Of a stretch of 47,702 bases of DNA, positions 1-7,921 are shown one piece after another. The notes under the pieces are model-generated. The model saw only the letters and a program-made list of their open reading frames with translations. It had not been told where the DNA came from and searched no databases. This stretch comes from an uncultured Myxococcales bacterium. Lineage in GTDB: Bacteria; Myxococcota_A; UBA9042. Position numbers and translations under genes: made by a program. The stretch spans positions 1 through 47,702 of the forward strand of contig CAIXGW010000189.1 of NCBI GenBank assembly GCA_903919145.1, read 5' to 3'. Each line of letters opens with the position of its first letter. Position 1 is the stretch's first letter.

Positions 1-2
1 GC

Positions 3-116
3 CAGGCCCCGCCGGCGCAGAAGCGCCGCGACCCGGCTCCAGCCCCGGCCCCGGCCCCGGCTCCCGCGCCGCGCCGGCCATCGCCCGCCCCAGCACCCGA
101 GCGCGGCGGCCGTTAG
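3..116 (+). CDS. C-terminal fragment of an unknown protein with a Pro/Ala-rich basic tail
   Basis: An open frame enters from the window edge and ends at TAG 114-116. The 37 visible residues are an Ala-Pro repeat (about residues 11-23) flanked by Arg/Lys-rich stretches, ending in RGGR. Such basic low-complexity tails occur on RNA-binding proteins, including DEAD-box RNA helicases, but nothing here proves this. The main support for its being coding is that a structured intergenic element starts 4 nt after this stop, exactly as it does after the certain ssb stop at 21004. The identity of the gene cannot be told from this fragment. Confidence 0.45.
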   Translation, partial: QAPPAQKRRDPAPAPAPAPAPAPRRPSPAPAPERGGR

Positions 117-120
117 TACC

Positions 121-259
121 CAAGACCGTTAATTCGCTCCGGGTTACCCCCGGTTCTTGTTCACAGGTCTTGGCTACTACTGCTGGGTCGACTTCCGTAC
201 CCCAAACCCTGTTCGTCGCAGAATCCGGAACGAACTTGGGGTTTGGGGTACTGGCAACC
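121..259 (+). repeat. Structured intergenic repeat, copy A
   Basis: This 139-nt non-coding stretch is a diverged copy of 20853-21000 on the other strand. The copies share a 20-nt identical core (150-169 here) and the end motif GGGGTTTGGGGTACTGGC. Two fold-backs are visible: CCAAGACC (120-127) with GGTCTTGG (166-173), and a long hairpin in which GTACCCCAAACCC (197-209) pairs with GGGTTTGGGGTAC (239-251) while GTTCGT (211-216) pairs with ACGAAC (230-235). It starts 4 nt after a TAG stop and ends 233 nt before fbp. It could be a dispersed intergenic repeat, a 3'-UTR or terminator-like RNA, or a leader element. Confidence 0.8.
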
Positions 260-492
260 TGTCCAGGCCATCGCCAACCACCAGCCCGTCCCCTTGCACC
301 TTGGGTTGACGGCGCTGGTGGTCCCCTTACCGACAGCGGCCGGCCACTCAACCGCGCCAGCCACCCCAGCCCAGACAGTCGCCTTGCGCAGCTTTGACCC
401 TGCCGAGGCACCGTGCCATCCTTGAGCCCCCCGACGAGTGAGCCGGGCCGCGCCGCCAGCTGGTGGCGCTTTGGCTGCATCTGGAGGTACCC
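260..492. other. Non-coding gap upstream of fbp
   Basis: These 233 bases follow the structured element and precede the fbp start. The open frames here are short and have no recognisable product. The region probably holds the fbp promoter, but no clear -35/-10 pair stands out. A ribosome-binding site, GGAGG, lies just before the ATG at 493. Confidence 0.5.
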
Positions 493-1497
493 ATGGCAGG
501 TCTCGTCACGCTCTCTCGCTACGTGCTGCAGCGCGAGCGGGATGTTGAGGGCGCAACCGGTGATTTCACTTTGCTGCTAAGCCATCTGGCGCTGGCGATG
601 AAAGTGGTGTCGCGCGAAGTGGCCCGGGCAGGTCTGCTGGACGCTGTACTGGGCAAGACCGGTGACACCAACGTCCAGGGCGAGCAGGTGGCCAAGCTAG
701 ACGTGCTGGCCAACGACCTGCTGATTGAAGTCCTGAGCGATCTTCCGATGGTAGCTGCGATTGCCTCGGAGGAAGAAGAGCACATCCGCCACACGCGCGC
801 GGGCCGCCTGACCGGCAAGTACCTGATCTGCTTTGATCCGCTAGACGGCTCCTCCAACATCGACGTCAACGTGACCATCGGCACGATCTTCTCGATCCGC
901 CGCCGCGAGACGGTTGGTGTCGAGGCCACCCCAGAAGACTTCTTGCGCCCGGGGACGGAGCAGGTGGCCGCGGGCTACTGCGTCTATGGCTCGTCGACGA
1001 TGCTGGTCTTTACGACCGGCCAGGGGGTGGTCGGCTTCACGCTTGACCCGCAGGTCGGCGAATTCATTCTGTCTCACCCAGAGATTCGCATCCCCGACTC
1101 CTGCACGGCTTGGTCGGCCAACGTCGGCAATGCCCGCCACTGGCTGCCCGGCACGCTGGCATTTCAGGAAACGGTCACCTCGGGCGAGGGTCGCTACAAG
1201 CGCACCAGCCTGCGCTACGTGGGCACGCTGGTCGCCGACTTCCATCGCAACCTCTTGCAAGGGGGCGTGTTTTTCTATCCCGGCGATCGCAAGTCGCCGC
1301 GTGGCAAGCTGCGCCTGCTGTACGAAGCGCACCCGCTGGCCTTTGTGGCCGAGCAGGCTGGCGGCAAAGCCACCGATGGCACCCGTCGCATCATGGAGAT
1401 TGCCGGAGACGGCCTGCACACCCGCGTGCCGCTCATCCTGGGCAACTCTCATGAAGTCGAGCTGTTTGACCGCTTTACTGCCGCGGACCGCCCATGA
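493..1497 (+). CDS. fbp: Fructose-1,6-bisphosphatase, class I
   Basis: The enzyme removes the 1-phosphate of fructose-1,6-bisphosphate in the cytoplasm, a committed step of gluconeogenesis. The 334-residue protein has the usual length for class I FBPase. It carries the metal-binding EE pair near residues 93-94, the signature DPLDGSSN at 115-122 followed by IDVNVTIG, and the C-terminal substrate-site motif GKLRLLYE followed by AFVAEQAGG. An in-frame ATG at 463 exists, but the ATG at 493 has GGAGG at proper spacing and is preferred. Its stop overlaps the moaC start by 4 nt, so the two are translationally coupled. The promoter probably lies in 260-492. Confidence 0.95.
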   Translation: MAGLVTLSRYVLQRERDVEGATGDFTLLLSHLALAMKVVSREVARAGLLDAVLGKTGDTNVQGEQVAKLDVLANDLLIEVLSDLPMVAAIASEEEEHIRHTRAGRLTGKYLICFDPLDGSSNIDVNVTIGTIFSIRRRETVGVEATPEDFLRPGTEQVAAGYCVYGSSTMLVFTTGQGVVGFTLDPQVGEFILSHPEIRIPDSCTAWSANVGNARHWLPGTLAFQETVTSGEGRYKRTSLRYVGTLVADFHRNLLQGGVFFYPGDRKSPRGKLRLLYEAHPLAFVAEQAGGKATDGTRRIMEIAGDGLHTRVPLILGNSHEVELFDRFTAADRP

Positions 1498-1967
1498 GCG
1501 AGCTGACCCACCTCGACGCCAAGCGTCAAGCGCATATGGTGACGGTGTCCGCCAAGCCAGAGACCCAGCGCGGCGCGGTGGCGATGGCTCAGGTGACCCT
1601 GTCAGCCCAGGGGTTTGTCGCCGTGCGCGACGCCAGTGGGCCCAAGGGCGATGCCATTCAAGTGGCCCGCCTGGCCGCCATCGCCGCCACCAAGCGCACG
1701 GCGGACCTGATTCCGCTTTGCCATCCCCTGCGCATTACCAAGGTGGCGGTGCAGGCCACCTTGCAAGAAGAATCCCACCAGGTGACCTTTGAAGTCACGG
1801 TGGAGGCTGTGGATCGCACCGGGGTCGAGATGGAAGCCATGACGGGCGCTTCGGTGGCCGCGTTGACGCTGTATGACATGGTCAAGGCTGTCGATCGCAG
1901 CGCCGTGATTGGGCCGATCCGCTTGCTGGAGAAGTGGGGCGGCAAGTCTGGGCACTTTCGCGCATGA
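1494..1967 (+). CDS. moaC: Cyclic pyranopterin monophosphate synthase MoaC
   Basis: MoaC converts the MoaA product into cyclic pyranopterin monophosphate, the second step of molybdenum cofactor synthesis. The 157-residue length is normal. The conserved catalytic positions known from E. coli MoaC are present at the same numbers here: Lys51, His77 (in LCHPL), Glu112 (in TGVEME), Asp128 and Lys131. The gene starts in an ATGA overlap with fbp and ends in an ATGA overlap with the next gene, so three unrelated functions share one transcript. No moaA is in the window. Confidence 0.95.
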   Translation: MSELTHLDAKRQAHMVTVSAKPETQRGAVAMAQVTLSAQGFVAVRDASGPKGDAIQVARLAAIAATKRTADLIPLCHPLRITKVAVQATLQEESHQVTFEVTVEAVDRTGVEMEAMTGASVAALTLYDMVKAVDRSAVIGPIRLLEKWGGKSGHFRA

Positions 1968-3013
1968 ATTCAGATCCAACGGTGCCGTCGCCCCTGGAAG
2001 CCGGCGCGCCGGTCGCTCCTCCGCTGCCGCCGTTGCCCCAGACCGTCAGCGAGGCCACAGCGGTCGCCCGCCAGTCCTTGCGCACCGAAGCCAAGAAGCT
2101 TGAGCGGTTGCTAGGCAAGCTGCAGGTCGACCGCAGCAAGGCCCTGGACGCCCCCAAGCTGCGGCTGGCGGCCGACGTACTCAAGGTCCACCTCGGGCGC
2201 TTGCCGCGCGGCCAACACCACCTGCTGCTGCCGGTGCCGTGGGATCCTCCAGCTCAGGTGGCGATCGACATCCCCGCCGAGTCGACGCCGCTGCAGGAAA
2301 TGGAGCGCCTCTACCGCCGTGCCCGCGGCATGGAGCTGGGTCTGCGCCTCATTGACGATCGCAGCGACGCTACCCAGCTGCGCCTGTGGCAGATTCAGGA
2401 GCTGCAGCAAGAGTGGGCGGACCTGCTGGCAAGGGTGACCCTGTGGCAAGCCGCCAAAAACAAAGGAGAATCTCCGGGTGCCCGCGCCAGAACTTGGCTG
2501 GACCTGGCTCAGGAGTGGATCGCCAAGGTCCGCGCCCTGCGCTTGCCAGTCGGCGGCGAGCACGTGCCGTCGCAGCTGCAGCGGCGCATCACCAAAGCCA
2601 AAGGCGCTGAGCTGCCCAAAGGGGTCGAGCTGCACCAGTCCCCAAGCGGTGCTGCTGTGCTGGTGGGGCGCAGCGCGGCGGCCAATGACTCGCTGGTCAC
2701 GCGGCTGCTGCGCGGGCGCGACTACTGGCTGCACCTGCGCGATCAGCCTGGTGCGCACGTGGTTTTGCGTTGCGATGGCCCGGCACCGGCCTTGGAAGAG
2801 GACCTGCGCGCCTGCGCTGTGCTGGCGGCTCACCTGTCTGGCGTGGCCAAAGGTGCGCGCGTCGAGGTCACGGTGGCCCAGGGCAAGGGCGTGCGCAAGG
2901 TCAAGGGCGCGGCACCGGGCAGCGTCTACGTGTCGGGAGAGAGGGCCGTGCGCGTCGAAGTCGATGCGGCGGTGGTCGATGCTTTCTACGCCCGCCGGCC
3001 GCTCAAGAAGTAG
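1964..3013 (+). CDS. NFACT-R domain protein, RqcH/Tae2-like but lacking the NFACT-N domain
   Basis: This 349-residue protein contains the C-terminal RNA-binding part of the Rqc2/RqcH family (NFACT-R, DUF814). The marks are VGRSAAANDSLVTR, then DYWLHLRD and HVVLR (about residues 230-270), and GKGVRKVKGAAPGSVYV near 305-325. The middle is helical, charged and coiled-coil-like. RqcH proteins are normally about 550-600 residues, with an N-terminal NFACT-N domain; here the first 40 residues are a Pro/Ala-rich stretch and NFACT-N is absent. Full-length relatives bind stalled 50S-tRNA complexes and add Ala tails. Whether this short form does so is unknown; it may be an RNA-binding relative. The start was placed at the ATG overlapping the moaC stop (ATGA). 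Confidence 0.85.
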   Translation: MNSDPTVPSPLEAGAPVAPPLPPLPQTVSEATAVARQSLRTEAKKLERLLGKLQVDRSKALDAPKLRLAADVLKVHLGRLPRGQHHLLLPVPWDPPAQVAIDIPAESTPLQEMERLYRRARGMELGLRLIDDRSDATQLRLWQIQELQQEWADLLARVTLWQAAKNKGESPGARARTWLDLAQEWIAKVRALRLPVGGEHVPSQLQRRITKAKGAELPKGVELHQSPSGAAVLVGRSAAANDSLVTRLLRGRDYWLHLRDQPGAHVVLRCDGPAPALEEDLRACAVLAAHLSGVAKGARVEVTVAQGKGVRKVKGAAPGSVYVSGERAVRVEVDAAVVDAFYARRPLKK

Positions 3014-3039
3014 CAGCCAAGAGGCCCTGTGCCTGCGAG

Positions 3040-6000
3040 CTACTTGGGGGTGCAGCCCAGGTTATCGAGCTGGGTCACGCCGAACTCAGAGTGGACGGTC
3101 AGGTCGATGCAGCCGTCATTGTTCAGGTCGACGGCCTTGATGCTCTTGACCTCGGTGAGGGGCCGCAAAATCCCGTCATACAGTGCAAAGCCGCCCTTGC
3201 CGTCGCCCAGCCACAGCCTGACGGTATGCTTCTCGCGGTCCAGCTGTACCAGGTCCGGGTAGCTGTCGGAGTTGACGTCGCCGACTTCGACGCCGGCCAC
3301 TTGCTGCAACCCTTGGATCAGGTTGAGCTTGCTCTCATAGGTGGTGCCTTTGCCCACCGGCTTGCCCGGCAGCCAGGAGATGGCATTGCTGGAGGCGCAC
3401 AGCATGTCGGTCAGGCCGTCTTTGTTGACGTCGCGTGCAGCGCACGCCTGCAGGCCATCGCCAACGACCACGGAAGTCGAGCTGTACAGTTCGCCCTTGC
3501 TGCCCTTGGACTCCATGTGGGTCATGGCGTTCTGCGGTGCGCCGGTGGTTACAAACACGCCAGGCAGGTTGTTGGCGCCCAACGGCGACACAAAGATGTC
3601 CTTGGGGGGGGCGGTCAACGCGCGGTAGGCCACCTTGTGCAAGCCTTCCCACAGACCGCCCGAGTTGATGATAGGGATGGCGTCGCCGGTCTGCGGCGAA
3701 TGCTGGACTTTGCCGCTCAGGTTGCCCGTGCCCGTGCCAGTAAAGATGCGAACCCGCGGGGCGCAGTAGCGAAACGGGCTCGAGCTGGCCGAGCCGTTGG
3801 GGCTCAAGGCCACGGCCACGTCCATAAAGTTGTCTTTGTTGAAGTCGCCCAGGGCCACGCTGACCGGCTCCACGCCCGCTGACTTGGCAAACACCGGCGA
3901 CACAAAAGCGGGAGTCAGCACCTCATTGCCAACATCCATGCCGAAGGGCTTGATCTTGTCTTTGACCAAAAAGGTGAAGAGGTTAGCGCGTTTCAGTGGG
4001 GCGCCGCCGCCGTAGCCGCTCAGGGGAAACAGCTTGTCTTTGTCTGAGGTGGCAAAGTGGACGCAGCAGATGTTGGCTTTGTCATTGCTTTCATTTCCGA
4101 ACTTGTCGTTGACCTCATTCTCGTCCAGGTAGGGGCAGCCGGTGGGGCAGCCGACCGTGGCGTTGCCATCATCGCCCAGGAAGTACGGAGATTCATTGCG
4201 GACGATCGCCATGTCGGGCAGCTTGTCGCCATCCATGTCCGCCATGGCCACACCGACCGGAGTGCCAAAGGCCTCGCCGGTGCCGTCGACCTGGCAGCTC
4301 TGCGCGGCTCCGGACTTGCCGTTCTCTTTGTTGGGATTGAACTCGCCGGCCCGTGGCTTGGGATTGGGTTTGCCAGAGACGTTGGCCCACAGATGCATCG
4401 GCCACACCGGAAACGCCACCAGCTTGGAGTCCAAAGTCGGGCAGCCGCCGTTGAGGGGGGTCTCTGACACGGCGTACATCGACGCGGCCCGATCGCCCAC
4501 CGCCAGCAGGTCGGCAAAGTTGTCTCCCGTCAAATCATTGACCTGCACGCTGTTGATCTTGGACTCAAAGAGCCGATAGGGCGGGGCGACCTGGCGCGCG
4601 CACAGGTGGTAGGCCCGCGGGGCGCGGAAATCCCCTTGGCCCAGGCCGCGAAACACCGGGTTGCCAGAGGGAAAGGTATCCACGGCCATCAGGTCGAGCT
4701 CGCCGTCGTTGTCGAAGTCGCCCACGGTGGTGCGCAACACCGCGCCGCCCATGACCCAGGCGCGGAAGCAGTGCGTGATGTGGCTGTTATCGGCCAGAGA
4801 GATGGGGACCACCCGCACCTGCCGCTCGCCGCCGACAAACGCAAGGTAGGGCGCCCCCGAGGGACCGATGTTGGCCACTTGCATGTGCGAGGCGACATAG
4901 CCATTGAAGGCGCGCATCGTCTCTGGATCGAAGACGAATTTGCCACTGGCATTGTCGCCGCGGATCCAGCGCATCACGCCGCTCTTGGTGGCGTAGATGA
5001 GGTCGGGGCCGTCACTGGCACCGCCGGTGGGACTCCACTTGACGGCCAGGATCAGGTTGGTGTCCGGGGTATCGGCCGAGAAGAACGCATCCTCTGCCTG
5101 GCTCAAGGTGCCGTCGCCCTTTTGGTTGCGGTAGCAAGAAATGTAGGGGCGGCTGCCGTCGCCGACACAGATGTCGGGCAGCTTGAGGCCATCGGCGTAA
5201 AAATTGCCCACGGCAATCGAGGTGATGTTGGCCAAGCCCTTGTGCACCGGCTTGTGGACCCCTTCTTGGAAGACTGTAGCCGACAATGCTTTGGAAAGAT
5301 TGGCATCCTTGCATGGCTTGACCGTGCCGTCGGCCTTGCAGTTGGGCTCTTTGAAGGTCAACAGCGTGGTTAAGCCTGCGTTGTCTTGGGTGCCGCCGAC
5401 AATGACATCCAAAGAGCCGTCGTTGTTCAGGTCGGCTAGCGCTGCGGTCTTGGCTTCGTCGTCCAGGGGCCTGGCATCCAACAGCTTGTAGCCATAGCGC
5501 GTGCCGGTGGCGTCCTCGACTTGGACCCGGAAGAAGGCAAACACCGTTGGCTGACCGTTGCGGCTGCCCAGGCCAATCAAGTCCACGGCTTTGCCGTCGC
5601 CGTCCAGGTCGGTGGCCAGAAGCTTGGCCAAGGCAATGGGCGCCTCGTTGGTTGAAGCGATGACGGCCAGCGGATTGGCCTTGAGCGCGTCCAGGTCCTG
5701 GAAGAAGCCGGTGCCCTTGTCTGGCGCGGTCTGGCTTGGAATGGCTTTGCGCACATACAGGCCAGAGGGAGCTGCGACCACCACGTCCAGAATGCCGTTG
5801 TCGTCAAAGTCCAGTGGCAGGGCGTCGTTGATCGGCAGGTCAAACTTGTCTCCGTCGTCGGTGTTGCCCAGAAACGACGGGCGCTTGAGCACAGACACAG
5901 AGACTGTGGTCTCGGTGCTGTTGCCAGCCAGGTCTACGGCGCTGCACTTGACCAGCAGGGTGGCCGTTGGTTCGCCTTCGCGGTTGAGCAATGTCTTGAA

Positions 6001-6603
6001 AGACCCGGCCTTGGGCAGGTCGATGACCTTGACGGGCGTGCCATCGCCGCCTTCGACGCTGTAGCTGATCTCGCCCGACTTGTACTTGGTGTCGCTGATG
6101 CTGCCCACGACCGGCAGCTTGCCAATGTACACCGGATTGGGCTCGCCGGGGCCGGGCACCTTGGGCGCTTCCAGCTTGCACACCGGTGGGCAGTGGTCGA
6201 TGTCGACGTCAAAGCTGGCCGTGCCCGCCTCTTCCTTGGTGCCGGTGGCCACGATCTCAATGCGGGCCTTTTTTCCGCAGGCTTTGGTGCCAATGTCCTT
6301 GACCATGCTGTGGGTGTCCAGCGTGCCCTGCCACTGGCCGTTTTGCAGGGTCAAGACCGCTGTGGTGCCGTTGGGCATAACCGCTTGGACTTTGGCAATT
6401 TTCACGCCCGCAGAGGGCTTGGCCGTGACCGCCACCTTGACGGCGCCCGAAGCCAGCAGCGCGGCGCCGTCGGCTAGCTTGGGCTCCAGCAGAGTGACCC
6501 CAATGTCGCCCTGGATGGCGCCCGTCGTGGGCCCTACGGGCTCGGCCTCGCCACAGCCGGCGGCGAACAAGCCGCTGACAAGCAGAAGACCCAAGTACTT
6601 CAT
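3040..6603 (-). CDS. FG-GAP/VCBS repeat lipoprotein
   Basis: A 1187-residue secreted protein. The chosen start gives a type II signal peptide with lipobox FAAGC, Cys at residue 17; upstream ATGs at 6633 and 6708 would spoil it. After an N-terminal beta-rich region there are about ten repeats with Ca2+-binding loops of the form DxDxDG...DxxV, such as DFDDNGILD, DLNNDGSLD, DFDNDGELD, DMDGDKLPD, DVNKDGLTD and DLNNDGCID. These are FG-GAP/VCBS-type blades expected to build beta-propellers at the cell surface. Several Cys pairs suggest extracytoplasmic disulfides. Ligand and role are unknown. It is alone on its strand and convergent with the NFACT-R gene, 26 nt away. Confidence 0.88.
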   Translation of the reverse strand: MKYLGLLLVSGLFAAGCGEAEPVGPTTGAIQGDIGVTLLEPKLADGAALLASGAVKVAVTAKPSAGVKIAKVQAVMPNGTTAVLTLQNGQWQGTLDTHSMVKDIGTKACGKKARIEIVATGTKEEAGTASFDVDIDHCPPVCKLEAPKVPGPGEPNPVYIGKLPVVGSISDTKYKSGEISYSVEGGDGTPVKVIDLPKAGSFKTLLNREGEPTATLLVKCSAVDLAGNSTETTVSVSVLKRPSFLGNTDDGDKFDLPINDALPLDFDDNGILDVVVAAPSGLYVRKAIPSQTAPDKGTGFFQDLDALKANPLAVIASTNEAPIALAKLLATDLDGDGKAVDLIGLGSRNGQPTVFAFFRVQVEDATGTRYGYKLLDARPLDDEAKTAALADLNNDGSLDVIVGGTQDNAGLTTLLTFKEPNCKADGTVKPCKDANLSKALSATVFQEGVHKPVHKGLANITSIAVGNFYADGLKLPDICVGDGSRPYISCYRNQKGDGTLSQAEDAFFSADTPDTNLILAVKWSPTGGASDGPDLIYATKSGVMRWIRGDNASGKFVFDPETMRAFNGYVASHMQVANIGPSGAPYLAFVGGERQVRVVPISLADNSHITHCFRAWVMGGAVLRTTVGDFDNDGELDLMAVDTFPSGNPVFRGLGQGDFRAPRAYHLCARQVAPPYRLFESKINSVQVNDLTGDNFADLLAVGDRAASMYAVSETPLNGGCPTLDSKLVAFPVWPMHLWANVSGKPNPKPRAGEFNPNKENGKSGAAQSCQVDGTGEAFGTPVGVAMADMDGDKLPDMAIVRNESPYFLGDDGNATVGCPTGCPYLDENEVNDKFGNESNDKANICCVHFATSDKDKLFPLSGYGGGAPLKRANLFTFLVKDKIKPFGMDVGNEVLTPAFVSPVFAKSAGVEPVSVALGDFNKDNFMDVAVALSPNGSASSSPFRYCAPRVRIFTGTGTGNLSGKVQHSPQTGDAIPIINSGGLWEGLHKVAYRALTAPPKDIFVSPLGANNLPGVFVTTGAPQNAMTHMESKGSKGELYSSTSVVVGDGLQACAARDVNKDGLTDMLCASSNAISWLPGKPVGKGTTYESKLNLIQGLQQVAGVEVGDVNSDSYPDLVQLDREKHTVRLWLGDGKGGFALYDGILRPLTEVKSIKAVDLNNDGCIDLTVHSEFGVTQLDNLGCTPK

Positions 6604-6694
6604 GAGGCTTTTGGGGGCGCAAAGGTAGGTCATGGCGACTCGCAGGCGGCTTGGAGGCACGCGGGCCACCCCGTAGCAGGGTACGCCACCCTCT

Positions 6695-6722
6695 ATTGTC
6701 GCTGCCACGCCGCGCAGGTCAA
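6695..6722 (-). promoter_or_regulatory. Candidate sigma70-type promoter for the FG-GAP lipoprotein
   Basis: On the minus strand TTGACC (6722-6717) is followed after 16 nt by GACAAT (6700-6695). Transcription would start about 85 nt before the lipoprotein ATG. The match is good at -35 and moderate at -10; it has not been tested. Confidence 0.35.
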
Positions 6723-6935
6723 GGAAAGCCCAGGTTTGCGCCGATTCGCCAGGTCGTTTCTGAGACTGGTCTTGGCGGTCTCAGCTTGCCTGCCTCAGAC
6801 GGCCCAGCGCCCGGGCGACGGTGCGCAAGTGCTCAAATCGTATTGAGGTTACTGGCGAGGTTGGGTTGGCACCGCTTGTGCACCGCCACAGCGTGCACCC
6901 GCCGCGGGTTTGGACTGCCCGCCCAGGAATCCACC
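6723..6935. other. Intergenic region between divergent genes
   Basis: The full gap between the divergent starts at 6603 and 6936 is 332 nt. Apart from the promoter candidate, one short inverted repeat is visible: TGAGAC (6761-6766) with GTCTCA (6778-6783), which could be an operator. No gene with recognisable features lies here. Confidence 0.4.
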
Positions 6936-7385
6936 ATGCCCCCCTCCCCTTGGACCGCTACGCCGTGGTCAGCAGAGCCTCGCCGCCGGGCCGGCGAGCC
7001 GCAGCCCCTTCTCGACCGGCCCTCTGCCCTGGCGGCGCGCTACCGCCACCTGGCGCTCAAGACGACAGAGACGCTGGCTGTTGTTGCCTACGACGCCAAC
7101 GGCGCAGTTCTGGCCGAGCACAGCCTGCACGGCGACGCTACCGGGGTGGCAGCTACCCCCGCTGAGGTGCTGCGCGGCGCGCTGTGGGTCCGGGCCAGCG
7201 CACTGGCCCTGGTGCACAACCACCCGTCGGGGTATGCCGTTCCCAGCAGCGCCGACCTGCGCTTTACCCGCAGCATCCTGTGTGCGTGTGAGGTGCTGCA
7301 GCTAGGGCTGGTCGATCACGTCATTGTCGCCTCGCGCGGCTGGCTGAGCCTGCGAGACAGCGGCTGGCTGCGGGGCGTGCCGTGA
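6936..7385 (+). CDS. RadC-like JAB/MPN domain protein without the N-terminal HhH domain
   Basis: The 149-residue protein matches the C-terminal half of RadC (UPF0758). The JAMM metal site is complete: Glu45, then HNHPSG with His94 and His96, and Asp107 in PSSAD, followed by the family motif LGLVDHVIV and the end LSLRDSGWL. RadC proteins are usually about 220 residues, with a helix-hairpin-helix N-terminus; here residues 1-35 are Pro/Arg-rich and carry no HhH. The start was set by AGGA at 6924-6927. The next gene, which carries HhH-like motifs, starts in a GTGA overlap with this stop. Despite the RadC name, the biochemical activity of this family is not established. Confidence 0.85.
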   Translation: MPPSPWTATPWSAEPRRRAGEPQPLLDRPSALAARYRHLALKTTETLAVVAYDANGAVLAEHSLHGDATGVAATPAEVLRGALWVRASALALVHNHPSGYAVPSSADLRFTRSILCACEVLQLGLVDHVIVASRGWLSLRDSGWLRGVP

Positions 7386-7804
7386 CGCTGCTGCCGCGCC
7401 GCAGTGGCGCTGCAGATCCCCTGACGACGCGGCTGGTGGTGGTAGCGTGGGTGTGTCTATCGACCGCCCTGCTGGGCCACAGCAGAGGGGTGGACCGCAG
7501 CTGGCCCGTCGCCCAGGCCCGCGGCTCTAGCCTGGCCGCCCGCGGCTGTCTGCACGGCCGCAGCGCCTCTCCTGAGCAGTGGCGCAGCATCGCCGGCGTC
7601 GGCAAGCGCTTGGCGGTGGGCCTGGCTGAACACTGCCGCCACGCGCCGTGCACCGCTGCGCACCCGCCCCAGGGCGTGCCGGGCCTGGGACCAGTGCTGG
7701 GCGAGAGGGTGGCTCAGATGCTCTGTGCAGAACTGCCTGCCGCGGCGAGTCCCTCTGCTGCGACAGCGAAACAGCTCGTCGCGGCCAGCGCCGGCCCGCC
7801 TTAG
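7382..7804 (+). CDS. Membrane protein with helix-hairpin-helix motifs, coupled to the RadC-like gene
   Basis: A 140-residue protein starting at a GTG inside the stop of the RadC-like gene. Residues about 18-36 (TRLVVVAWVCLSTALLGHS) form one hydrophobic segment. The rest contains two HhH-like motifs, IAGVGKRLAVGL and VPGLGPVLGERVAQML, of the kind found in ComEA and in the N-terminus of RadC, which bind DNA through the backbone. Cys residues flank the first motif. With one membrane segment near the N-terminus it could present the HhH part outside the cytoplasmic membrane, as ComEA does, or in the cytoplasm. The coupling suggests it works with its JAB neighbour. Confidence 0.65.
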   Translation: MTLLPRRSGAADPLTTRLVVVAWVCLSTALLGHSRGVDRSWPVAQARGSSLAARGCLHGRSASPEQWRSIAGVGKRLAVGLAEHCRHAPCTAAHPPQGVPGLGPVLGERVAQMLCAELPAAASPSAATAKQLVAASAGPP

Positions 7805-7921
7805 AGCGTCAAACCGCAACCAGCACGCTCCGCAAGGGGGCCGGCGCAATCGCTTTGGCGCGCTCGGCGACCCACCCCATCCAGAGGCTGCAGCCTAAGT
7901 ATTGGGTTTCTGTTCAGTGGA

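Noticed and set aside
121-259. Integron attC site
   Set aside because: The position right after a stop codon fits, but the attC core boxes (GTTRRRY and its complement) are not at the ends, and there is no integrase or cassette array in view.
7804-7830. Hairpin GAGCGT/ACGCTC between the HhH gene and lysC as a terminator
   Set aside because: Only 6 bp with a 15-nt loop and no T-run; too weak to call.
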